NCBI RefSeq assembly: GCF_003025005.1
Contig: NZ_PVSS01000008.1
Span: 124,001-188,000 of the forward strand
Length of the DNA stretch: 64,000 nucleotides
Direction of reading: 5' to 3'
From: Brumimicrobium mesophilum
GTDB taxonomy: Bacteria > Bacteroidota > Bacteroidia > Flavobacteriales_D > Crocinitomicaceae
Under the pieces are notes generated by a model, which searched no databases, had not been told where the DNA came from, and worked only from the letters and a program-made list of their open reading frames with translations. The position numbers were made by a program, and so were the translations under genes. Shown in pieces: positions 1-9,086 of this stretch (positions are counted from its first letter, which is position 1; each line of letters begins with the position of its first letter).

Positions 1-419
1 CATAAATCATTGGTTTGATTAAATCGTTTTCCATCGTACTCAGTTGCAATCGCCTTATATTTTCCATCTGGAGTTGTCGAAGTAATTTGTCCTTGTTCCC
101 CTTCGCACGCCAGTAAGTTTTGATCTTTATCAAAGTATAAACCGTTTGCTCTTCCGCTATTTAAACGGAAAGTATCTAATTGGTCATCAATTGTCCAAAT
201 CAAAATAAGGTTTTCAGGAATATCTGTAAAATAGACATTTCCTTGCGCATCAACTGCCGGACCTTCTGTAAATGAAAATCCATCTGCTAATTTCTCTAAA
301 TCTGAAGCAATTAATGATTCAGATTGAACCTGCTCTTCCTGGACCTCTTCAACTTCTGATGAGTCGTTAGTACAAGAAACAATTGCAATAGAAACGAGTA
401 AAAATGTGATCTTTTTCAT
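1..419 (-). CDS. SMP-30/gluconolactonase-like lipoprotein, 5' part
   Basis: This gene runs off the left edge of the window, so only about the first 139 residues are visible. The product starts MKKITFLLVSIAIVSC, a lipoprotein signal with the lipid-bearing Cys at residue 16, followed by an acidic Glu-rich linker. From about residue 46 it reads FTEGPAVDAQGNVYFTD and later KRFNQTNDL. These match the opening blade and the N-D-L metal-site region of the SMP-30/gluconolactonase/LRE beta-propeller family, whose members hydrolyse sugar lactones with a divalent metal. Being a lipoprotein, it should act at the envelope. The substrate cannot be told. The family assignment is fairly secure, but the C-terminal propeller blades are outside the window. 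Confidence 0.8.
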   Translation of the reverse strand, partial: MKKITFLLVSIAIVSCTNDSSEVEEVQEEQVQSESLIASDLEKLADGFSFTEGPAVDAQGNVYFTDIPENLILIWTIDDQLDTFRLNSGRANGLYFDKDQNLLACEGEQGQITSTTPDGKYKAIATEYDGKRFNQTNDL

Positions 420-464
420 AATGGTAATTATTTATTTTTTCATAAAATATTCTCTCAACTCTTA

Positions 465-1088
465 TCAGTTAAGATTCGGTTTTTTCGCAATTCCTCGAGC
501 TATCGGTGTTTTTGAAGCAAAAACGAGCGCCTGAAGTACAAGTAATATAACAATTATCAATGCAAACACAAACTGAGAAGATGTTCTACTTGAGGAATAC
601 AACGCCTCAGCATTTTTCATTATTTTTTTAGATTCTACCAACTGAATGTTGGAAAGTTGGTCAAGGATGCCAAGCGATTCACTTGCAATTTCAAGTTTAT
701 CTTGTTTATTTTTCGAATGAATCGTTTCTAATTCACTTAAAACTATCATTAATTCTTCTGCTTTTATCAACTCAATTTCAGTAAGTTTTGTTTCTTGATA
801 AGCAAGGTTTTTATCTTTAATATTCAACAGTAATTCATCAATTCTTTGCACTTTTTTAGTTTTGTTATCATCTGATCTAATGACTTCCTTAATTTGATAG
901 ATACTGCTTGTCATTCTAAAAATATATTCCTCCGCAATTAATCGATCTTCATACATCGTGCTGATCATATTTTTAACATTGTCAGTATGATTTCTATCAA
1001 TATAATTACTTAACAAAGCTAATAAACACAATGAAATCAATGCAACTGAGGCGGTGACTTTGTTTTTTATAATGTAAGTCCATTTCAT
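465..1088 (-). CDS. Small membrane protein with MCP-like four-helix-bundle sensor region
   Basis: The 207-residue product has a membrane helix at about residues 10-27 and another at about 171-191, with a roughly 140-residue, highly charged helical segment between them. This is the layout of the periplasmic four-helix-bundle ligand domain of methyl-accepting chemotaxis proteins (4HB_MCP family). No HAMP, signalling or kinase domain follows the second helix, only a short basic tail, so it is a sensor-like module without an output domain. It may act as an accessory subunit or be a family of unknown role. It starts at an ATG and is about 45 bases from the lipoprotein gene on the same strand, so the two may be co-transcribed. 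The domain call rests on topology and composition, not on diagnostic residues. Confidence 0.6.
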   Translation of the reverse strand: MKWTYIIKNKVTASVALISLCLLALLSNYIDRNHTDNVKNMISTMYEDRLIAEEYIFRMTSSIYQIKEVIRSDDNKTKKVQRIDELLLNIKDKNLAYQETKLTEIELIKAEELMIVLSELETIHSKNKQDKLEIASESLGILDQLSNIQLVESKKIMKNAEALYSSSRTSSQFVFALIIVILLVLQALVFASKTPIARGIAKKPNLN

Positions 1089-1208
1089 ATTTTTCTGGAA
1101 TATTAATGATGATTTATAATGCAGAAAATAAAGCAGTAGTTCTATTCATTCACAACCCACTAAGTTAATAAATTCCTTGATTTAAGAATAAAAACCAATC
1201 ATTCATAT

Positions 1209-1964
1209 TTAATCTGACTTTAACCTAGTAAGAATGACGTTTACTTCTTTAGTTTCAAACTTATGCATGAACTTGAGCAAAAATCTAAGGAATTTGGATT
1301 TAGGAGCTTTGACTACTTGGCTCAACTTAAGAACTAAATTATCTAAATTATTGATGGTTTCTTTGTTATTTTCACCTCCTAAAGACCACAGTAAATTTGC
1401 TGAATTCCAAGATTGTTGGCGGGCTTTTCTCATGCTAAAATCAATTGCCTTCTCATCATTATTTTTACCTAGCCAATCTAAAATAAACATCATGGGGGTC
1501 ACTCTACTCAAGCGATCTTGCATTTCGTTGACGATTTGAAAAAGGATGTCGTTCACTTTATTGAAGTCAGCTTCTATTTCAAGTATTTCCTGACCTGACA
1601 TTGTAGAAGCAGTTGCCACTCCAAGATCTAGATTGATATGGGCGTTCATTCCTAACATAATATGCTGGAGAATAGTCAAAGGTTCATTTTCTTGATCAAA
1701 GGCAAACGCCCATGAGGTGCTAACAAGCTGTCCATTTTTATAGTCTTTGTATGCATCAAGATATAGGTTGGCAAAAACTACATCCATGTCTTCTAAGCGT
1801 TGATTATTTTCAAAATTTCCTAGTGCAATTTCTGCGGCAATTTCTGCAGTTGTACGTCTGTAGATGTAAGCAAACAAACCCAATCTACTGTTGTTTGCAA
1901 TGCAATCTTCTATAATCACATCAAGTTGGTCTAAAACCTGTTGAATGGTAGTTGCGCGTGACAT
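1209..1964 (-). CDS. DUF5995 family protein
   Basis: The 251-residue soluble protein has no signal peptide or membrane helix. The central segment around residues 98-115, reading LQHIMLGMNAHINLDLG, is the hallmark of the DUF5995 family, preceded by a typical WAFAF block. The conserved His and Asn/Asp residues look like a possible metal site, but the biochemical role of the family is not established. The gene stands alone on the minus strand, 120 bases before the MCP-like gene. It is divergent from the large protease fusion, so the 375-base spacer between them holds both promoters. There is no contextual clue to function. Confidence 0.8.
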   Translation of the reverse strand: MSRATTIQQVLDQLDVIIEDCIANNSRLGLFAYIYRRTTAEIAAEIALGNFENNQRLEDMDVVFANLYLDAYKDYKNGQLVSTSWAFAFDQENEPLTILQHIMLGMNAHINLDLGVATASTMSGQEILEIEADFNKVNDILFQIVNEMQDRLSRVTPMMFILDWLGKNNDEKAIDFSMRKARQQSWNSANLLWSLGGENNKETINNLDNLVLKLSQVVKAPKSKFLRFLLKFMHKFETKEVNVILTRLKSD

Positions 1965-2339
1965 AATTTATGTTTTTACAAAAAGTAATATGGTGTTTAG
2001 CTTTATGAATTAACTGTATGATTCTAAACATCTTTCAGTCAAATATAAACATTATATCAATAAATGATGTTCTTAAATTCTATCGACAAACTACTAAACA
2101 ATTGAAAACCTCGTACTATAACTAATGATTCCTAACTCGAATTCTATTTTTTTTATTTAGATGGAGTTTTAGTGAATGTTATCATTTATTTCTCTAAATT
2201 TAAGGACCTTATGAAATGTCATTATTTATTATTGAACACTTAATATTTAACCAGCTATTCATTTTTACATTTATGAACCATTGAAATTTAAATGAGATCT
2301 GAATAAATTTTTCAGGCAATCAATTTTAAAATTTAGGCC
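1965..2339. other. Divergent intergenic region
   Basis: An AT-rich spacer of 375 bases separates the minus-strand DUF5995 gene from the plus-strand protease fusion. I see no coding frame with family-like content. It must hold both promoters. No perfect TAnnTTTG box is evident for the fusion gene; the closest is an AT-rich AATTTAG stretch ending a few bases before its ATG. Confidence 0.5.
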
Positions 2340-5300
2340 ATGAAATTGAGAAAATCATACATTCGAGATGGGCAAAAGGTTGTTTTAGAGGAAAGTCAAA
2401 CCCTTTTTGTGATAAGAACAAAAAATGGATTCAATCCTCACGAAATACTGTCTTTCTGCCTAGAAGACAATAGTTGTGTCTATCACGAAGAGCTGGACAG
2501 CTTTCCAGAAGCAAGTGTGTGGATTTTTAAAATTAGCAAAGACAGCGGTAAAACGATTTCAGAATTTAAAGCAGAAGTCAATTCACAAGGACATCCACAA
2601 TTGGTTTTTATTGGTTCTGTATGGATAGATGTTGAAACAAAAAGATATCAATTATATACAGAAAATTTATTCATAAAATTTAAACCTGAATATTCAGCAG
2701 AAGTTTGTTTGAACTTATTGGAAAAATGGGATCTCAAGGTGAAAATCAAGCTAGAGTTTTCTGAAAACACCTTTTTTATTGAACCTAGAAGCTCTAAAAT
2801 AATTGACACTTTCAGCTGGACTGAAATATTAAATGCCAAAGCACAAGTTGAATCTTGCGAGCCAGAATTAATCGTCAAACGAAAGTCATTCAAAAGAATG
2901 AAGTCTGATTATATATTGGATCCAGACAGAAAATGGGCCAGTGAAGCAATTGGATTAGATAAAGCTTGGCAAGTGAGCAAAGGTAAAGGTGTAAAAGTTT
3001 GCATCATCGATGACGGAATTGATGTCGATCATCCAGCATTTAATAAACCCAACAAAATAATTGCTTCAAGAGATGTTTTGAGAGCAGATAATGCTGGAGC
3101 AAAACATTTGTTTAATTCTGAATTTCATGGAACGGCTTGCGCTAGTGTTGTGAGCTCAAGCGATTATCGTTCCTACGGAATAGCTCCAGAATCTCAATTA
3201 ATTGTAGTGAGAAGTAAAGGTTTAGGTTCCATTTTAGAATCAGAAGCCATTTATTGGGGTGTGAAACAAGGCGCTGATATTATTTCTTGCAGCTGGGGTC
3301 CGACCGATGGAGATATTGATGACCCTTCAGATGATAGGCCTTCTCACAGGTTACCAAAAGCTACACGATTGGCAATTGATTATGCGGTAAACGAAGGCAG
3401 AAATGGAAAAGGAACCTTGGTTTTCTTTGCGGCAGGAAATGGAAGTGAAGCAGTTAATTTAGATTCCTACGCTTCTTATCACAATGTTTTAGCAATTGGC
3501 TCAGTCAATAAAGAAAATAAACTTTCGAAATATTCTGATTTTGGAACGCCTTTGTTTTGCGTTTTTCCGAGCAGTGAAATTCAAAAAACAGGAAAGCAAT
3601 ACGAAACCATTTATGGAATAACCGTTGCCGATAGAATAGGATTGGACGGTTTTACGAAACAAGATTATTTTTCTCAATTTGGCGGCACATCTGCTTCTGC
3701 GCCCGGTGCTGCCGGTGTTGCAGCATTGGCATTGTCGGTTAATCCAAATCTTACAGCAGCAGAACTAAAAAGAATTCTCATCGCTTCTTGCAAAAAAATT
3801 GGCGATCCTGAATGTTATTCTAGCGAAGGATACAGCCAAGAATATGGATTCGGGCTATTGTGTGCAGACTTAACGATTCAAAATACATTAACTTTTTCAA
3901 AAACAAAAGAACTTATGAAAACTCCAAACACTCCAAAAGGATATGCGCTACACATTGGTGTGGACATTGCCGATCCAAAGGCATATTCGAATTTCCCAGC
4001 TTTAGATGGATGCGTAAAAGATGCCGAAGCGTTGCAAAAAATAACAAAGGCAGAAAATTTTGATGAAGTCATACTTTTGGCCAACGCAAATGCAAAAAGA
4101 AGCAGAATAAAACAGGCTGTCAAACAATTTGCAAGTTCAGCAAAATCAGGTGATTTAGTCGTTATTTCTTATGCCGGACATGGTAGTCAAATTGTGGATG
4201 AAGACGGTGATGAAGAAACAGGTTTCGACCAAGTTTTGATTACTTACGACGGAATGTTGATCGATGATGAAATCTATGAAATTTTTCTAGAATTTGCAGC
4301 TGGAGTAAGGGTTGTTTGGATTGGTGATAGTTGTCATTCTGATTCTCAAGTTAGGTTTTTCAATCTTGATCCCGATGCTCCAAAATACAGACAGTTAAAC
4401 CCCAATGATGCACAGGAATTTTTTGATAAAAACAAAGCAAGTTTCAGAACTATTTTAGACAGTTTAAAAAGAAATGGAAGACAAAATGCAAAAGCTTCTA
4501 TTTGGAGTATGTATGCTTGTAAAAAAACAGAATATGCAGCAGAAATTAAAGGCAGAGGATTATTTACTTCAGAAATTGAAAAACTGTATTATTCAGGAAA
4601 TATTTTAACGGTTGACGAAGCGAACAAAAGATTAAATCAACCTATTTCTCCCTCTCAAAATCCAGCGATTGAGTTTTTCGGTGGTGATTACAATTTGTTT
4701 AAAGGTGGAGCTTTTAAAATTGGGAATGTCGTGGTAGATTCTCAACCTATTGATGAGGTGCCCGACATAGCTGATCCAGTTGCAAATAGTGATGCTCAAG
4801 ATGAAACCCCACTTGCTAATTTAGAAACAACATTGTTGGTGACAACAGCAAAGGATAATTTAGAATTGATAGAAAATTCTAGAGGAATTGAATCTGATTT
4901 GAGTGCTGTTAGAGTTGCAAATTCAGAAGTGAATCTTTCGTCATTTACAGATGTGAAACCATGGGATAGTGCCTATCAATTTTATCATTCCTTGAAAAAC
5001 AAAAATGATGTAGATTTTATTGAACCAGACATTACCAGTGACATTTATAAAATTCATGACGAAGAGCTGCAAGGAAAACGCAGTGAAAATAAATATTTAG
5101 AGAGTTATCCAGATCCAGAACATGATAAATTCGATTCGATAAAAAATCCATTTATCTGGCATTTGGGAGATGAATATAGTCAGTTAAGAACAGCATTCGA
5201 ACAAATAAAAAAACGATTTAGAAATGGAGAACCAACTTTAGAGGAAAGAGAAGAACTTCCTTTAATTTGTCACATTGATACTGGAATTTTAGATGACCAT

Positions 5301-7829
5301 CCTGCGACTCCAAAATTCTTAGATTATGATAAATCGAGAACATTCAGAAGCATAGGTAAGAAAAAAGACATTACAGATTACGATTCGAAAACTGCGCTCA
5401 TTGAAAACCAAGGGCACGGACAAGGAACAATTTCCATTCTAGCAGGAAATTATGTTAATCTTTCCGATACTGATAATTCATTTAAAGGATATTATGGCGC
5501 TTTTCCTTTTGCTAGGGTGATGTCGCTTAAAATTTCGGAAAATGTGGTGTTACTTTCTGGGAATAAATTTGCTCGAGCGTTGCGATACGCGGTAGATTCT
5601 GGTTGTGATGTTGTAACAATGTCTATGGCTGGTGCGCCAACAAAAGCGATGGTTCGTGCAATAAATTATGCCTATGAAAAAGGTGTAATTGTGGTCTCAG
5701 CCGCCGGAAATAGTTGGGTAGAAGGAGGACGAAAATTGTTGCCAGAAAAAACAATGTATCCAGCAAGATTCAATAGGGTTATTGGAGTTACGGGGGCTAC
5801 ACTAGATTACACACCATATTTAGTGAAGGAAAATGAAAACTGGAGAATAAAAACGCGAGATACTGGAGGTAAATTCATGCAAACATGTTTTGGTCCAGAA
5901 GCCTCAAGCAGAACAAATATGGCAGCTTACACTCCTAATGTTCAATGGGCGAGCAATTTTAAAAACAATAGTTTTTTTGATAAAAGTGGAGGCGGAACAT
6001 CTTCTGCAACGCCTCAAGTTGCTGCGGCAGCTGCAATGTGGTTGTACGAACACCGCGAAAGCCTGAACCAAATTTTGAATGGGAAACGTGATTGGCAAAG
6101 AGTCGAAATGGCAAGGCATGCGCTTTTTTCTACAGCCAAGAAAAGTGAAACGAGTGACTACAACGCGGTTTTTGGAAACGGAATGTTGAAAGCATTGGAC
6201 GCATTGGAGATTACACCTCAAAAAGCAAAGTCGAAAATTAAAAAAGAAGCAGCTGACGACATAGGTTGGAGTGGCTTGGATGATTTGTTCAACTTGTTGC
6301 GCAACAGAAGTTTTGCTCCTGAGGAAAATGACTTAATTAAAGAAATGGTGCAAACAGAAATTGCGCAACTTACATGTATCGATCCTGCATTCTTTGATTT
6401 TACTGAAGAATCCACTTTGGATGACATGGGAGAAGCGATTTTGCAAAGCGATAAAGCATCAGATTATTTAAAATCTTTAGCCCGTCAAAATGCCGAAATA
6501 AAACTTCCGAAATCTGAACGAAGTGAAAGTGGTTTAGGAAATGATGTTTATGTTTCTGCCAGATTAAAAACAGATAATGACGGTGAATATCACATCAATG
6601 CTGAAGGATGCGCTTTTGAATTGATCGAGCAAAAAGCGGAGGATGATGCTTTATATGCAGAATATGAGTTGGTGGTTAGTCCAATTGTTACAAGAAGTGT
6701 TGCTTTACCGAAAATAAATTTCTTACGTAATTTTGAGGCCAGTCCTGCTGTTATTGTTACAGATTATGATGACGGAACAAAACACTATCAATGGATTATA
6801 GAAGAAGAACCAGAAGAAGGAAAAAGAGGATTTAAGTCTCTTGGACTTCAAAATAACGCCTTTGTTCTTGATGTCGATATTTATAAAACAAGAGGAAAAG
6901 GAAGAATTAAGCGCTTCTTTATTAAAATATTTAGAACGGTAAAAGATGAGGCGCTTTCTTCACGTCCAGGATTGATTGCTGGACATATTTCAAATGGAAA
7001 ATTTACTTGGGTTGAAAGAACGGCTGCGATTGATAAAAAAATTGAGCAACAAAAAAGAACACTTTTGCTGCTGCATGGAACATTTAGTTCTGCCGAAAAT
7101 TCATTTGCTAATTTGCTGGAACGACCAGAATTTTTCAGTGAAATGGAATCAAAAGGTTTCGGAAAATATGTTTTGGCGTATAACATGAGCACCATTCGTT
7201 CAAGTGTAGAAACCAATGCAAAAGAACTGCACAAAGCATTAAAACCATTGAAAATTTATTCTAAAACGAGTACAACGATAGAAGTTATTGCATCAAGTAG
7301 AGGTTGTTTGGTGGCCCGTAGAGCATTCGGAAACAAGACTAAAATGGCGCTAATTGCAGGAACACATTTAGGAACACCTTTGGCTTCTGCGGAACATCTT
7401 TCTTCATTGGTTAATCGTGTAAGTAATTTGGCAGCGATTTCACTTTCTGCGCCTGTTTTTACCGGATTTTTAAAAGGAATGAGCATTATTGTAAAATTAG
7501 TGTTCAAGGCCAAAGGAATTGCTGATCAAAGCGAAGAATCTTTAGAAATTAGGTATTTGGCGAAAACACCCTTAAACGAAAAGCAAAAAGTATTTGGATC
7601 CAACTTCGAGCCTGACGAGAAAATGTTGAAGCAACTAGGCGACGCAGCAGTGGATAAATTAATTTTTAGAAACCGCGAAAACGATGGTGTCACTTTAACT
7701 GATAGCGCTTTAATTAATGAAGGTCAGGGATCACATGAGCCATTTTACAGAGTAAGCGATGGTGGAACAAGTCACTTTGGCTTCTTCAGAAATGATGAGG
7801 TGATAGAAGAGATTTTAAAGCACTTTTAG
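2340..7829 (+). CDS. Four-enzyme fusion: subtilase - caspase-like - subtilase - alpha/beta-hydrolase
   Basis: This 1829-residue protein has no signal peptide, so it is probably cytoplasmic. Residues 1-100 are beta-rich; about 105-190 resemble an I9-type subtilisin prodomain. The first S8 domain (about 195-515) has Asp224 (IIDDG), His263 (FHGTACA), oxyanion Asn367 (AAGNG) and Ser451 (GGTSASAP); its SWGPTDGD block is kexin-like. A caspase/metacaspase-like domain (about 530-780) has His614 (YAGHGS), an acidic DEDGDEE stretch like the metacaspase calcium site, and Cys665 (GDSCHS). A linker and second prodomain-like segment (FIEPD) lead to S8 domain two (about 940-1290): Asp980 (HIDTG), His1026 (GHGQGT), Asn1124 (AAGNS), Ser1221 (GGGTSSATP). 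The C-terminus (about 1560-1829) is lipase-like: HGTF at 1579 and a nucleophile elbow A-S-S1653-R-G, with His1799 or His1812 as candidate base. The gene is monocistronic. The domain calls are secure. The role is unknown; a self-activating proteolytic effector or stress response is inference. Confidence 0.9.
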   Translation: MKLRKSYIRDGQKVVLEESQTLFVIRTKNGFNPHEILSFCLEDNSCVYHEELDSFPEASVWIFKISKDSGKTISEFKAEVNSQGHPQLVFIGSVWIDVETKRYQLYTENLFIKFKPEYSAEVCLNLLEKWDLKVKIKLEFSENTFFIEPRSSKIIDTFSWTEILNAKAQVESCEPELIVKRKSFKRMKSDYILDPDRKWASEAIGLDKAWQVSKGKGVKVCIIDDGIDVDHPAFNKPNKIIASRDVLRADNAGAKHLFNSEFHGTACASVVSSSDYRSYGIAPESQLIVVRSKGLGSILESEAIYWGVKQGADIISCSWGPTDGDIDDPSDDRPSHRLPKATRLAIDYAVNEGRNGKGTLVFFAAGNGSEAVNLDSYASYHNVLAIGSVNKENKLSKYSDFGTPLFCVFPSSEIQKTGKQYETIYGITVADRIGLDGFTKQDYFSQFGGTSASAPGAAGVAALALSVNPNLTAAELKRILIASCKKIGDPECYSSEGYSQEYGFGLLCADLTIQNTLTFSKTKELMKTPNTPKGYALHIGVDIADPKAYSNFPALDGCVKDAEALQKITKAENFDEVILLANANAKRSRIKQAVKQFASSAKSGDLVVISYAGHGSQIVDEDGDEETGFDQVLITYDGMLIDDEIYEIFLEFAAGVRVVWIGDSCHSDSQVRFFNLDPDAPKYRQLNPNDAQEFFDKNKASFRTILDSLKRNGRQNAKASIWSMYACKKTEYAAEIKGRGLFTSEIEKLYYSGNILTVDEANKRLNQPISPSQNPAIEFFGGDYNLFKGGAFKIGNVVVDSQPIDEVPDIADPVANSDAQDETPLANLETTLLVTTAKDNLELIENSRGIESDLSAVRVANSEVNLSSFTDVKPWDSAYQFYHSLKNKNDVDFIEPDITSDIYKIHDEELQGKRSENKYLESYPDPEHDKFDSIKNPFIWHLGDEYSQLRTAFEQIKKRFRNGEPTLEEREELPLICHIDTGILDDHPATPKFLDYDKSRTFRSIGKKKDITDYDSKTALIENQGHGQGTISILAGNYVNLSDTDNSFKGYYGAFPFARVMSLKISENVVLLSGNKFARALRYAVDSGCDVVTMSMAGAPTKAMVRAINYAYEKGVIVVSAAGNSWVEGGRKLLPEKTMYPARFNRVIGVTGATLDYTPYLVKENENWRIKTRDTGGKFMQTCFGPEASSRTNMAAYTPNVQWASNFKNNSFFDKSGGGTSSATPQVAAAAAMWLYEHRESLNQILNGKRDWQRVEMARHALFSTAKKSETSDYNAVFGNGMLKALDALEITPQKAKSKIKKEAADDIGWSGLDDLFNLLRNRSFAPEENDLIKEMVQTEIAQLTCIDPAFFDFTEESTLDDMGEAILQSDKASDYLKSLARQNAEIKLPKSERSESGLGNDVYVSARLKTDNDGEYHINAEGCAFELIEQKAEDDALYAEYELVVSPIVTRSVALPKINFLRNFEASPAVIVTDYDDGTKHYQWIIEEEPEEGKRGFKSLGLQNNAFVLDVDIYKTRGKGRIKRFFIKIFRTVKDEALSSRPGLIAGHISNGKFTWVERTAAIDKKIEQQKRTLLLLHGTFSSAENSFANLLERPEFFSEMESKGFGKYVLAYNMSTIRSSVETNAKELHKALKPLKIYSKTSTTIEVIASSRGCLVARRAFGNKTKMALIAGTHLGTPLASAEHLSSLVNRVSNLAAISLSAPVFTGFLKGMSIIVKLVFKAKGIADQSEESLEIRYLAKTPLNEKQKVFGSNFEPDEKMLKQLGDAAVDKLIFRNRENDGVTLTDSALINEGQGSHEPFYRVSDGGTSHFGFFRNDEVIEEILKHF

Positions 7830-8064
7830 AAGATTTGATTAGGATTTATGGCGGATAATTACTTTTTAGGCTGAGTTTTGAGATCGGTCTTTGGATGCAT
7901 GTTGACTATAAAGGTAGTGTTATAAATTGATGCTTTTCCTTAGCGAAAAGTGTAAATGATTCTCTTTTTACACCTAATATTGACTAAATCAAGCATTATA
8001 TACAGCAATACTTAACGTAAATAAGTTTTGTATTTTTTTGTGAATTTGGAGACAAATGGTTTTT

Positions 8065-8072
8065 TAGTTTTG
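8065..8072 (+). promoter_or_regulatory. Bacteroidota -7 promoter box for the OmpA-like gene
   Basis: TAGTTTTG matches the TAnnTTTG consensus exactly. A TTG lies at 8046-8048, about 16 bases upstream, which fits the -33 element. The start codon follows 28 bases downstream. Confidence 0.55.
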
Positions 8073-8100
8073 TTAAACTGTATTAAGAAAAAATAAAAAA

Positions 8101-8961
8101 ATGAATATATTTAAATCGATTGCTGTATCAAGTTTATTTGGAATTTTTATACTTTCATCTTGCGCACCAATATATAAATGTGGCGATCCAATTCCTGAGA
8201 AAAAGCCATCAGGAAAAAGAATACAAGCTGTAATTTCGGAAAGAGATAGTCTTTGTACAGATTTGGCTCAAGAAAAACAAACTACGTCAAATTTAAGAGC
8301 AGATAAAGTTGTTTTGGAGAAAAAACTTTCAACACAACAAACTATTAATTATGACCAAGCAGATCAGTTTGGGAAAGCTTTGCAGGAAAAATCAGAGGCT
8401 TTGGAAGAGCAAGAAAAATTGTTGAAAGATAGAGAAGCAACCTTGAGAGAATTGCAAGATATCATAGCAAGGAAAGATGCAGTAACCAAAAAACTAAATG
8501 ATGTTTTGAGAAATGCTTTGTTAGGGTTTAATTCTGATGAGCTTTCAATTGATATTATAGATGGTAAAGTGTATGTGTCACTTTCGGATAAACTTTTGTT
8601 CCGATCTGGTAGTGCTGCGGTAGAAACTAAAGGTACGGAAGCCCTAAAAGTTTTGGCTGAAGTATTAATTAAAAATCCAGACATTGATATTTTGGTGGAA
8701 GGGCACACGGACAATGTTCCAATTAAAACAGCGATTTATAAAGATAATTGGGATTTAAGTGTAGCTAGAGCAACTGCGATCACTCGGATTTTAACAGAAA
8801 CGAATGGGGTAAATGCAAAAAGAGTTGTCGCATCTGGAAGAAGCGAATTTTATCCAAAGGCTACAAATGAAACAGCGGAAGGTAGAGCGAAAAACAGAAG
8901 AACTGAAATCATTCTATCTCCAAAATTAGATGAAATGTTTGAGTTATTGAAAGGTAATTAA
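8101..8961 (+). CDS. OmpA-family peptidoglycan-binding lipoprotein
   Basis: The 286-residue product begins with a lipoprotein signal ending ILSSC, with the lipidated Cys at residue 21. Residues about 45-135 are a charged coiled coil (Glu/Lys/Gln-rich heptads). The C-terminal 130 residues form an OmpA/MotB-type domain. Its motifs VEGHTDNVPI, LSVARA and the final AEGRAKNRRTEI carry the Asp and Arg that bind diaminopimelate in peptidoglycan. It should tether the outer membrane to the cell wall, with the coiled coil as spacer. Such proteins are common in Bacteroidota as cell-shape or envelope-stability factors. It is a single gene with its own promoter, downstream of the protease fusion and facing the beta-lactamase gene. 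Assignment to the family is firm; a specific partner is not visible. Confidence 0.9.
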   Translation: MNIFKSIAVSSLFGIFILSSCAPIYKCGDPIPEKKPSGKRIQAVISERDSLCTDLAQEKQTTSNLRADKVVLEKKLSTQQTINYDQADQFGKALQEKSEALEEQEKLLKDREATLRELQDIIARKDAVTKKLNDVLRNALLGFNSDELSIDIIDGKVYVSLSDKLLFRSGSAAVETKGTEALKVLAEVLIKNPDIDILVEGHTDNVPIKTAIYKDNWDLSVARATAITRILTETNGVNAKRVVASGRSEFYPKATNETAEGRAKNRRTEIILSPKLDEMFELLKGN

Positions 8962-8997
8962 TTCAAAGTAGAGCCTGGCGTTTGGTATCTTGTATTT

Positions 8998-9006
8998 GTT
9001 TATAAC
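8998..9006. repeat. 9-bp direct repeat, copy 1 (downstream of beta-lactamase)
   Basis: GTTTATAAC occurs here and again at 9921-9929, bracketing the beta-lactamase gene. This copy is about 80 bases past the beta-lactamase stop codon, the distance expected for a recombination site trailing a gene cassette. Confidence 0.4.
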
Positions 9007-9086
9007 GTTTTCGCAACATACGAGTTGGTGCTTTAACCGATTCTCTAATTGCGATCTTCAGCTAGTTGGGTATTGGTGGAATATGG

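Noticed and set aside
1234-1539. Plus-strand open frame of 101 codons
   Set aside because: It lies wholly antisense to the DUF5995 gene and has no family-like content.
8998-9086. Classic integron attC site
   Set aside because: The core GTTATAA does not match GTTRRRY and I could not find clear paired L/R boxes by eye; only a cassette-like arrangement is reported.
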